Assembly (NCBI GenBank): GCA_964563165.1
Contig: CAZLWA010000074.1
Coordinates: forward strand, 1-34,055
DNA length: 34,055 bases
Reading direction: 5' to 3'
Source: CAZLWA01 sp964563165
Lineage (GTDB): Bacteria; CLD3; SB21
The position numbers and the translations under genes were made by a program. The notes under the pieces were generated by a model. The model did not search any database. It was not told the DNA's origin and was given only the letters and a program-made list of their open reading frames with translations. Of the stretch, positions 22,261 through 28,964 are shown one piece after another. Numbering within the stretch: position 1 is the first letter of the stretch; each line of letters opens with the position of its first letter.

Positions 22261-22488
22261 ATGACCAAAGATTATTGGTTCAAACGTAAAGCCGCTTGGG
22301 AATTTTTCAATCAGTGGGAAGAAGAACAGCGACGGAGAGACTATTCCGAAATACCCTACAGCGAAAAAATCAAAATTCTTAATCAGCTTTTGGAAACTGC
22401 CAAGAGGCGAAATCCAGATTTTAAAGCTCCCGCTGATCAAGCAGAATGGATTTCACGGATGATTTGCGATACCGATTGGATTTCGTAA
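22261..22488 (+). CDS. Small hypothetical protein in the gyrB-gyrA spacer
   Basis: The 75-residue frame encodes a highly charged, aromatic-rich protein (WEFFNQWEEEQRRRD, then EKIKILNQLLETAKRR and QAEWISRM) that looks helical. The amino-acid composition is protein-like, but no ribosome binding site is seen before the ATG. I do not recognise a family. It lies inside the segment bracketed by the gyrB end and its partial copy, 73 bases after the perfect inverted repeat, so it may have come in with that segment. It could be an antitoxin-like or orphan protein. Confidence 0.5.
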   Translation: MTKDYWFKRKAAWEFFNQWEEEQRRRDYSEIPYSEKIKILNQLLETAKRRNPDFKAPADQAEWISRMICDTDWIS

Positions 22489-22535
22489 AGAAGAAGGGAC
22501 TCTCTAAAGGATGAAATAATCAAAAAAATGTATGA

Positions 22536-22549
22536 GAATTTGGATATTT
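22536..22549 (+). repeat. Second copy of the gyrB 3' end
   Basis: GAATTTGGATATTT here repeats 22054-22067, the last codons of gyrB, 482 bases upstream. In the same sense the copy reads MYENLDI then a stop, against YVRNLDI then a stop in gyrB. Only the tail is present; an upstream TAA prevents it from being part of a longer gene. Confidence 0.6.
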
Positions 22550-22568
22550 AACTAAATTGAAAATTCAA

Positions 22569-22664
22569 TGGCCGATCAAGAACAAGCGAAAAAAACTAAA
22601 ATAGCTGCAACTGTCTATTACAGATTGCAGCAAAAGCTCAACAACATCATGAAACAATATTAAA
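22569..22664 (+). CDS. Possible 31-residue peptide gene before gyrA
   Basis: The frame from ATG at 22569 to TAA encodes MADQEQAKKTKIAATVYYR and then a short helix-like end (LQQKLNNIMKQY). It is charged and protein-like but very short, without a ribosome binding site, and could be a remnant of a larger gene or chance. No family is recognised. Confidence 0.25.
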
Positions 22665-22715
22665 TTTTATTACGAATTTTATACCAAATAAGCCATAAAA
22701 GGAGACGTAGTCTGA

Positions 22716-25169
22716 ATGTCAACGATTGAAAAAATTATACCGATCAATATCGAAGATGAAATGCGCGATTGTTACATCGATTATTCGATGTCCGTCATTG
22801 TATCGCGCGCGATCCCCGATGTGCGCGACGGCCTGAAGCCCGTGCACCGCCGCGTGCTGTTCGGTATGAACGAACTCGGTCTCGCGTACAACAAGCCTTA
22901 CAAGAAATCCGCGCGTATCGTCGGAGAAGTTCTGGGTAAATATCACCCGCACGGCGACACGGCCGTGTATGACACGATCGTGCGTATGGTGCAGCCGTTT
23001 TCGCTGCGCTATCCGCTCGTAGACGGGCAGGGTAATTTCGGTTCGATCGACGGCGATTCACCGGCGGCGATGAGGTATACGGAAGTGCGCATATCGCGGA
23101 TTGCCGAAGAAATGCTGCGCGATCTGGAAAAAAATACCGTCAATTTTGTTCCTAATTTCGACGACACGCTGACCATGCCGTCCGTTCTGCCGGCGGTCAT
23201 TCCGAATTTGCTGGTCAACGGTTCCGCGGGTATTGCCGTCGGTATGGCGACGAATATCCCTCCGCACAATCTGACGGAGGTCGTGGATGCGCTGGGGGCG
23301 CTGATCGACAAGCCGGATATCACGATCAAAGAGCTCATGAAATATATTAAGGGTCCGGATTTTCCGACGGCAGGCATTATCAACGGCACCGGCGGCATTA
23401 AAGATGCGTATGAGACCGGGCGCGGCAAAGTCATCATCCGGGCGCGCGCTATGATCGAAACGGCGAAGAACGGCCGCGTCAGTATCATCGTGACGGAATT
23501 GCCCTACCAGGTGAACAAAGCGAATATGATCGAGAGGATCTCCGAACTCGTACGCGACAAAAAAATCGAAGATATCAGCGCGCTGCGCGACGAATCGGAC
23601 CGCGACGGTATGCGGATCGTGGTCGAGCTGAAACGCGACGCGAACGCGCAGGTCATCATGAATAACCTGTTCAAACACACGTCCATGCAGACGACGTTCG
23701 GTATCATCATGCTCGCGCTCGTGGACGGACGCCCCCTGGTGCTGAATCTGAAGCAGGCGCTCCAGTATTTTCTGGATCACCGGCATGAAGTTGTTTTACG
23801 CCGGACCAAGTTCGAACTTCAGGCGGCGGAGAAGCGGGCGCATATCCTGGAAGGATTGAAGATCGCGCTGGAGAATATCGACGCCGTGATCGCGCTGATC
23901 AAAAAAGCAAAGGATCCCCAGACCGCCAAAGAAGGGTTGATGAAGAAATTCAAGCTCTCGGAAATTCAGTCGCTTGAAATTCTCCGGATGCAATTGCAGC
24001 GTTTGACCAACCTGGAAGTTGAAAAAATTGAAAACGAATATAAAGAAGTCATCAAGCTCATCGAAAAACTCAAAGGCATTTTGGGCAGCAAGCCGAAACG
24101 GATGCAGATTATCACCGCGGAGCTGGAGGAAGTGAAAAAAGTGTTCGGCGACGCACGCCGCACGGAAATCCTCAAGAAAGAAGCGGAAGAGATCGATTTT
24201 GAGGACACCATCGCGGAAGAAGAAATGGTCGTGACGATCTCCCGGCAGGGGTACATCAAACGCTTCCCGGTGAGCGGATACCGCAGGCAGGGGCGCGGCG
24301 GCACCGGCGCTTCGGGCGGAACGGCGAAAGACGATGATTATATCGAACATTTATTCGTGGCCTCGACGCACGATTATATATTGTTCTTTACCAACAAAGG
24401 CAGGTGCTACTGGCTCAAGGTGTATGAAGTTCCGCAAGTCGGAAAGACGGCGCGTGGCAAGCACATTACAAATCTCATCGAGCAGCAGGCCGACGAACAA
24501 ATCCGCGCCTTCATCAATGTGAAAGAATTTGACGAAAAATTCGCCGTGGTGATGGTGACCAGGCAAGGCACGATCAAGAAAACGAATTTGTCGGAGTTCA
24601 GCAATCCGCGCAAAGGCGGCATTATTGCGATCACGATCGAAGACAAAGACGATCTCGTCAATGCCAAGCTGACGGACGGAAAACAAGACATCATTTTGGG
24701 CACGAAGGACGGTATCGCGATACGCTTCAAGAATGAGGACGTCCGCGAAATGGGACGCTCCGCACGCGGCGTGACGGGGATCAATCTTGAGAAAAAAGAT
24801 TTTGTCGTGGGTATGGTTGCCCTCAATCGCGAGAACGGAACGATACTCGTCGTTTCGAATCTCGGATACGGCAAACGAAGCGACGTTGCGGACTACCGCA
24901 TTACGCGGCGCGGCGGCAAGGGTATCATTACCATGAAAGCCGCAGGCAAGACCGGCGTAATGATCGCCATCCGCGAAGTGGTGGACAACGAAGATCTGAT
25001 GATCATCACGGAAAACGGCATGGTGATCCGGCTCAAGATGGCTGATATTCGCACGATGGGCCGCAACACGCAAGGGGTCCGCCTCGTGAAATTGAAAGAA
25101 AGCGATAAGATCTCCGATATCACAAGTATTCAGGAAGACGAGGAAACAGAAAACGGCGAAGGGCAATAG
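22716..25169 (+). CDS. gyrA: DNA gyrase subunit A
   Basis: The 817-residue protein has the GyrA opening (DEMRDCYIDYSMSVIVSRAI and VRDGLKPVHRR), the HPHGDTAVYD helix with Thr82 at the place of E. coli Ser83, and the catalytic Tyr121 in AAMRYTEVRIS. A coiled-coil region follows, then the C-terminal pinwheel, starting near residue 500, with the GyrA box-like YRRQGRGGTG (Tyr522) and ending in an acidic tail. That box supports GyrA over ParC. GyrA cuts and rejoins DNA in the gyrase complex. A strong AAAAGGAG lies 9 bases before the ATG. rex follows 29 bases after the stop. Confidence 0.97.
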   Translation: MSTIEKIIPINIEDEMRDCYIDYSMSVIVSRAIPDVRDGLKPVHRRVLFGMNELGLAYNKPYKKSARIVGEVLGKYHPHGDTAVYDTIVRMVQPFSLRYPLVDGQGNFGSIDGDSPAAMRYTEVRISRIAEEMLRDLEKNTVNFVPNFDDTLTMPSVLPAVIPNLLVNGSAGIAVGMATNIPPHNLTEVVDALGALIDKPDITIKELMKYIKGPDFPTAGIINGTGGIKDAYETGRGKVIIRARAMIETAKNGRVSIIVTELPYQVNKANMIERISELVRDKKIEDISALRDESDRDGMRIVVELKRDANAQVIMNNLFKHTSMQTTFGIIMLALVDGRPLVLNLKQALQYFLDHRHEVVLRRTKFELQAAEKRAHILEGLKIALENIDAVIALIKKAKDPQTAKEGLMKKFKLSEIQSLEILRMQLQRLTNLEVEKIENEYKEVIKLIEKLKGILGSKPKRMQIITAELEEVKKVFGDARRTEILKKEAEEIDFEDTIAEEEMVVTISRQGYIKRFPVSGYRRQGRGGTGASGGTAKDDDYIEHLFVASTHDYILFFTNKGRCYWLKVYEVPQVGKTARGKHITNLIEQQADEQIRAFINVKEFDEKFAVVMVTRQGTIKKTNLSEFSNPRKGGIIAITIEDKDDLVNAKLTDGKQDIILGTKDGIAIRFKNEDVREMGRSARGVTGINLEKKDFVVGMVALNRENGTILVVSNLGYGKRSDVADYRITRRGGKGIITMKAAGKTGVMIAIREVVDNEDLMIITENGMVIRLKMADIRTMGRNTQGVRLVKLKESDKISDITSIQEDEETENGEGQ

Positions 25170-25198
25170 GATCCTTTTCATTCATAGGTTGGACCAAA

Positions 25199-25858
25199 GT
25201 GAATTCGAAACGGTTATCGAAATCCGGTCTTGCGCGAGTTTCCGCGCCGACGATCAAGCGATTGTCGAAATATTATCGTACGCTCAATGACCTGATCAAA
25301 GACGGCGCCGCGAGAGTCTCGTCGGGTGAATTGGCCAAGCTGGAAGGGTTCACGTCGGCGCAGGTACGAAAAGATTTTTCTTATTTCGGCAGTTTCGGTA
25401 AACGCGGTTCGGGCTACGATACGCAGCAGCTCCAATCGCACATCGCGGGCATTTTGGGGCTCAATCGCCGGTGGAATGTCGCGCTCGTCGGCGCCGGCAA
25501 TATCGGCTCGGCGCTGATCGACTATCAGGAGTTTGCGGCGCACGGATTTTTTATTAAACTGGTTTTTGACAACGATCCGGAAAAAATCGGCCGGCCGATC
25601 AAATCGCTGGTTGTGAAGGATATTTCCCTCGTAGAATCCGAATGCCGGAAGGAACGTATTGATATTGCGATACTGGCCGTGCCCGCGCACGCCGCGCAGG
25701 CGGTAGCCGAACACATGGTCAAGGCCGGCGTGAAGGCGATACTGAATTTTGCGCCGAAAAGGCTGGAGCTGCCGCGTGAAGTGGTGGTCCGCCAGGAGAA
25801 CACCGCCATGGAACTCGAAGCCCTTTCCTTTTTTATTATGAACAACGAACGAAAATAA
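25199..25858 (+). CDS. rex: Redox-sensing transcriptional repressor Rex
   Basis: The 219-residue protein starts with GTG at 25199. The N-terminal winged helix has APTIKRLSKYYRTLNDL and VSSGELAKLEGFTSAQVRKD, followed by the link SYFGSFGKRGSGYD and the Rossmann fold VALVGAGNIGSAL (glycines at 97-103). The last helix, EALSFFIMNNE, is the family's dimer-swapping helix. Rex binds DNA when NAD+ is high and releases it on NADH, so it switches on fermentative or respiratory genes when electrons back up. Its usual operator is a TTGTGAA-type palindrome; I did not see a good copy in this window. The next genes, an unknown protein and a CcmD-like peptide, follow closely and may be co-transcribed. Confidence 0.94.
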   Translation: MNSKRLSKSGLARVSAPTIKRLSKYYRTLNDLIKDGAARVSSGELAKLEGFTSAQVRKDFSYFGSFGKRGSGYDTQQLQSHIAGILGLNRRWNVALVGAGNIGSALIDYQEFAAHGFFIKLVFDNDPEKIGRPIKSLVVKDISLVESECRKERIDIAILAVPAHAAQAVAEHMVKAGVKAILNFAPKRLELPREVVVRQENTAMELEALSFFIMNNERK

Positions 25859-25877
25859 TCCCTAGCGGAAAGAAACC

Positions 25878-27233
25878 ATGTTTGAGAAAATAGTTGACTC
25901 GATCTATACACAGCTTCAGGGGAAGATCAATCCGTCGCAGACGCGCTGGTCGTATTATGAGCTGACTAACAAAAAGGCCGACGAAGCCATTCGTAAGATC
26001 TTCATGCTTCGGTACGAGGACGTTTTTACGAACGAGAAAAAACGCATTCAATCGGCCCCCTCGGACATCTCCTTTCAATACCATTCGGCGCCGGCCGGCA
26101 AGTGCCTGGATCAGCTGATGGATGAATTGAAAAAGGATTTTTTCATCCCGAAGCACGATATCGAAAAGATCTTACGCGACACGCTGCTCGTCAAACTGCA
26201 ATTCATTACGATGCCGCTCTTTACGATCGAGGGCGTGCTCTTCCATGAGGCCGCCGCGCGCGGGGTGGAGGACATTGTGTCGAAATTCCGTGAATTCGAA
26301 AAATTCCGCTACTATCCGGACGCGCTCGAAAAATACGCACACGCAAAGAAGATCTCCCATCTCACGAGAGGCCAATTGCGCCTGCTGATCACGGAGATCA
26401 ACCAGAGCCTGTTCGGCAAAGATAATCTGGAGAACGTGCTGAAGCTGTGCGGGCTGATCATGAAGGAGATCAATGACCTGCAGGGTAAGTCGTCCAACAG
26501 CCTTGAAATTGAAATTCTAATGAAGGCATTTTCCGACCGGTCCCTTCGGGATTATGAGGTCGCACTCAATATCGAAAAAGAACTGGGCAGCGATCAGATC
26601 AACTTGTACGGACTGCGGCAGGTCCTCAACCGTTTTTCCATCCTGAAGGAAAGAAAAGCGGTGAGTACGGCCAAAGACGAGGCGGCCGCCGGAACGCGTA
26701 CGATCGCGGATAAACAGAAAGACACGACGGATGCCGTCATTGAAAAGGTTCTGAAACAGGACGAGAGCGGAGAACTGATCGACCTCAATCAGATCCTCTC
26801 TTCGAAACGGCTGAAAGAGCCGACGGTTGAACTCAAACCGCCCGAACCGGATATTCCCATATCCATGCCGGCCATCGAGAAGGCGTCGGACGTAACGGGC
26901 GAATTTGCGGGGCAGGAATTGGTCCGGAGTTTTTCCGACGACACGGCGGAGATTCAGCTGACCGCGCTCAAAGAATCGGATCATTTGGTGCTGATGCAGA
27001 CGCTGATCTTGCCGATGGATGAGAAAATTATTTTGAAAAGTATTTTCGGGGACAACGGGCAGGTGTATAAGGATTTCATCAGCACCGTTAATCGTGCGAA
27101 GACGTGGCGGGAAGCGATCGCTGCGCTGGATGATCAACTGTCAGCCAATAAAGTGGATCCGTACAGCAAGGAGGCGATTCGCCTGAGCGATATTGTCTAC
27201 ACGCGGTATTATCCGCCGGAAACTGGGAATTAA
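25878..27233 (+). CDS. Unknown 451-residue protein downstream of rex
   Basis: I do not recognise a family. The protein is mostly helical and lacks a signal peptide or membrane segment, so it is probably cytoplasmic. Residues 1-150 are compact (SQTRWSYYELTNKKADEAIRK, LFTIEGVLFHEAAARGVED). Residues 150-260 are helical (LTRGQLRLLITEINQSLFG). Residues 265-350 are a charged, Pro- and Lys-rich linker (VELKPPEPDIPIS), and a C-terminal domain of about 90 residues follows (QTLILPMDEKIILKSIFG, ending AIRLSDIVYTRYYPP). A modest GGAAAG lies 9 bases before the ATG. It begins 19 bases after rex and is followed at 20 bases by a CcmD-like gene, so an operon is likely. The linker between two folded parts suggests a scaffold or assembly factor; this is inference. 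Confidence 0.85.
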   Translation: MFEKIVDSIYTQLQGKINPSQTRWSYYELTNKKADEAIRKIFMLRYEDVFTNEKKRIQSAPSDISFQYHSAPAGKCLDQLMDELKKDFFIPKHDIEKILRDTLLVKLQFITMPLFTIEGVLFHEAAARGVEDIVSKFREFEKFRYYPDALEKYAHAKKISHLTRGQLRLLITEINQSLFGKDNLENVLKLCGLIMKEINDLQGKSSNSLEIEILMKAFSDRSLRDYEVALNIEKELGSDQINLYGLRQVLNRFSILKERKAVSTAKDEAAAGTRTIADKQKDTTDAVIEKVLKQDESGELIDLNQILSSKRLKEPTVELKPPEPDIPISMPAIEKASDVTGEFAGQELVRSFSDDTAEIQLTALKESDHLVLMQTLILPMDEKIILKSIFGDNGQVYKDFISTVNRAKTWREAIAALDDQLSANKVDPYSKEAIRLSDIVYTRYYPPETGN

Positions 27234-27253
27234 AAAAACCGGAAGGGAATATA

Positions 27254-27400
27254 ATGGAAAACTTACCTTATTTGTTTGCCGCGTTTGCCACGGTGTGGCT
27301 GCTGATATTTTATTATGTCTACCGTATGTCGCAGAGGCAACGGGAACTTCAAAAGGAGATCGAACGCCTTAAGAATATTCTGGAGAGCCAAAAATCTTAG
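27254..27400 (+). CDS. CcmD-like small membrane protein
   Basis: The 48-residue peptide MENLPYLFAAFATVWLLIFY continues with YVYRMSQRQRELQKEIERLK: one transmembrane helix followed by a basic and then coiled-coil tail. This matches the CcmD alternative family of cytochrome c maturation (haem exporter) systems, where CcmD sits beside CcmC in the membrane. GGAAGGGA lies a few bases before the ATG. Here no ccmABC, ccmE or ccsA gene is near; it follows the unknown gene by 20 bases. The stop codon abuts the stop of the convergent phosphatase gene with no spacer. Because of its short length, assignment rests on layout of the helix and tail only. Confidence 0.7.
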   Translation: MENLPYLFAAFATVWLLIFYYVYRMSQRQRELQKEIERLKNILESQKS

Positions 27401-28147
27401 TTATTTCGGGTCCAGCTGATCTACGTAAATCACGATAGCCGTTAAATTATCCATGGCGCCGCCGGCATAGACCGTGTCCTTGATGTTTCCGCATATCGCT
27501 TCCGGGGTCAAACCTCCGGCGATCCATTCCCGTATCGTATCCTGCGCGACGTATTCCGAAACGCCGTCCGAACATATCAAATAAAAATCGCCTTCCCGCA
27601 CGTCGAGATCTTTGGTGAATACATCCAGGTCGGGCTTATGAGCGATGCAGCTCATGAGCACATTGCGCATCGGATGCCGCCGCGCCTGCTCGGGCGTGAT
27701 CACCCCTTTGTCGATCATCTGCTGCACGATACTCTGGTCCTTCGTCAATTGCTCCGAGGCCCCGTTGCGGACGCGAAAGATCTTGCTGTCCCCCACGTGC
27801 CCGATCAGCGCCTCATTCAGATAAAAATATAAAATAGACAGCGTCGAGCCCATGTTCCTGTATTCGGCTTTTTGCGCTTCGGCATGCACGGCCGTATTGA
27901 CGCGTTTCACGACGCGCTCGAGAACGGCCAATTCGCCTTGCGGCGTCAGACCGTTGTCCCGCGTGGCGTCTTCGAAAAATTCTCTGAACTTTTCGATCGT
28001 CATGCGGCTGGCTACTTCGCCGGCCAATTCGCCGCCCAGCCCGTCTGCGACAATGAACAAAGGTTCTGCCAGCAGCAGGCTGTCTTCGTTGTGCAGGCGG
28101 TTGGGATTCAATCCGCGATCGGTGATACTGGCTACGCGTAAATGCAT
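27401..28147 (-). CDS. PP2C-family Ser/Thr protein phosphatase (Stp/PrpC type)
   Basis: The 248-residue protein has the PP2C motifs in order: RLHNEDS (about residue 17), IVADGLGGELAG (33-43), MGSTL, GHVGDSKIFRV, LICSDGVSEYV and DNLTAIVI. The Asp residues of these motifs hold the two metal ions. Such bacterial phosphatases reverse Ser/Thr kinase signals in the cytoplasm; the usual partner kinase gene is not in this window. The gene is alone on the minus strand. Its start ATG faces the promoter region of the exported protein at 28324, and its 3' end touches the CcmD-like gene. Confidence 0.93.
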   Translation of the reverse strand: MHLRVASITDRGLNPNRLHNEDSLLLAEPLFIVADGLGGELAGEVASRMTIEKFREFFEDATRDNGLTPQGELAVLERVVKRVNTAVHAEAQKAEYRNMGSTLSILYFYLNEALIGHVGDSKIFRVRNGASEQLTKDQSIVQQMIDKGVITPEQARRHPMRNVLMSCIAHKPDLDVFTKDLDVREGDFYLICSDGVSEYVAQDTIREWIAGGLTPEAICGNIKDTVYAGGAMDNLTAIVIYVDQLDPK

Positions 28148-28254
28148 AAAACCTCTGAAGGCCGGGACTGATTGACAAGATTTATTATGATAAAAAATAA
28201 AAAAAATTCAAACATAAATCAAGCGTAGATTTACCGATCTTGGATTTAAAATAT

Positions 28255-28283
28255 TTGACTTTCAGGGAAGGGAATGCTACCTT
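28255..28283 (+). promoter_or_regulatory. Candidate promoter of the exported-protein gene
   Basis: TTGACT (28255-28260) and TACCTT (28278-28283) are 17 bases apart; the -35 matches five of six positions, the -10 three of six. TACCTTGT also resembles the FCB-type TAnnTTTG element. It is 40 bases before the ATG. Confidence 0.45.
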
Positions 28284-28323
28284 GTATGGTCAGATTAATT
28301 TCAAGATCAACCGGAGAACGTTT

Positions 28324-28719
28324 ATGAAAATATGTTTATGCGTGTTTGCGGCGATGACGGTACTGAATCTGCCGCTCCGGGCGCAGGATAAAACCTACAG
28401 CACCGATCAATTGAAAAAAGCCAGAAAAATTTCCCAGGATGAATGGAAACAAATGCAGGACGTATCCGCCGGCCGCAGTAAGCAATTTTACGACGCCAAC
28501 AGCGGCGAGATGCCGGTGTGGGCCGATAAAGGGTACACGGTCCTGAAAGCCAATCAGACGCTTAATCTTCCCAACGAGGTGACGGCGCTGTTCGACTACA
28601 TGGTTACGGGCGGGCAGAATACGACGGGCACGGCATTGCAGCGCAAGCGGTCGGCATTCAAACTGGGCCCCGGCAAGTTCGAGATCAAAGACGGTGTGAT
28701 CAAACGGTCCGCTAATTAG
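28324..28719 (+). CDS. Small exported protein of unknown function
   Basis: The ATG at 28324 has GGAG 8 bases upstream, so it is chosen over an in-frame start at 28240. The 131-residue product has a signal peptide (CLCVFAAMTVLNLPLRAQ) with a probable cut after AQ. The mature part of about 110 residues is hydrophilic and helix-like at first (TDQLKKARKISQDEWKQMQ), then has a strand-rich PVWADKGYTVLKANQTLNLP. The C-terminal part is basic. I do not recognise a family. It is a single-gene unit bounded by a candidate promoter and a strong terminator. Confidence 0.8.
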   Translation: MKICLCVFAAMTVLNLPLRAQDKTYSTDQLKKARKISQDEWKQMQDVSAGRSKQFYDANSGEMPVWADKGYTVLKANQTLNLPNEVTALFDYMVTGGQNTTGTALQRKRSAFKLGPGKFEIKDGVIKRSAN

Positions 28720-28741
28720 GAAAAAAATTTATCTCAGAAAT

Positions 28742-28780
28742 AAAAACGGTTACTTTCAACGAAGAAAGTAACCGTTTTTT
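28742..28780 (+). terminator. Strong terminator, probably working in both directions
   Basis: ACGGTTACTTTC (28746-28757) and GAAAGTAACCGT (28764-28775) form a perfect 12-bp stem with a 6-base loop, flanked by A run and T run. It ends the gene at 28324 and, read on the minus strand, the lipoprotein gene at 28801-28932. Confidence 0.9.
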
Positions 28781-28800
28781 ATTAATCGGTTTCTTATGGG

Positions 28801-28932
28801 TTAGGGAGTTGCCGGGAAGCCCGGAAAATCCAGCGGTTCTTCCGTAGCACCTGTCGGGCTCTTGCCGCCGCAGCCGGCCAAGACTAACAGGGTAGCCATA
28901 ACCGCCAATACTACTAAAGCGATCTTTCTCAT
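28801..28932 (-). CDS. 43-residue lipoprotein
   Basis: The frame encodes MRKIALVVLAVMATLLVLAG then C, a signal peptide with the lipobox LAGC, followed by GGKSPTGATEEPLDFPGF. The mature chain is only about 23 residues, starting with a Gly-rich spacer. AAGGAG lies 6 bases before the ATG, a strong site that supports it as a gene. It follows the T9SS cargo gene at 28965 by 32 bases and is probably in the same transcript, which ends at the terminator at 28742. Tiny lipoproteins of this kind are often missed. The function is unknown. Confidence 0.75.
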   Translation of the reverse strand: MRKIALVVLAVMATLLVLAGCGGKSPTGATEEPLDFPGFPATP

Positions 28933-28964
28933 ATCGTCTCCTTCAGTTAGATTCTCGTCTAAAT

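Noticed and set aside
24351..25181. Long antisense frame (276 residues) over the gyrA 3' half
   Set aside because: It lies opposite a certain gene, is His/Arg/Phe-rich as expected of a shadow, and has no family motif.
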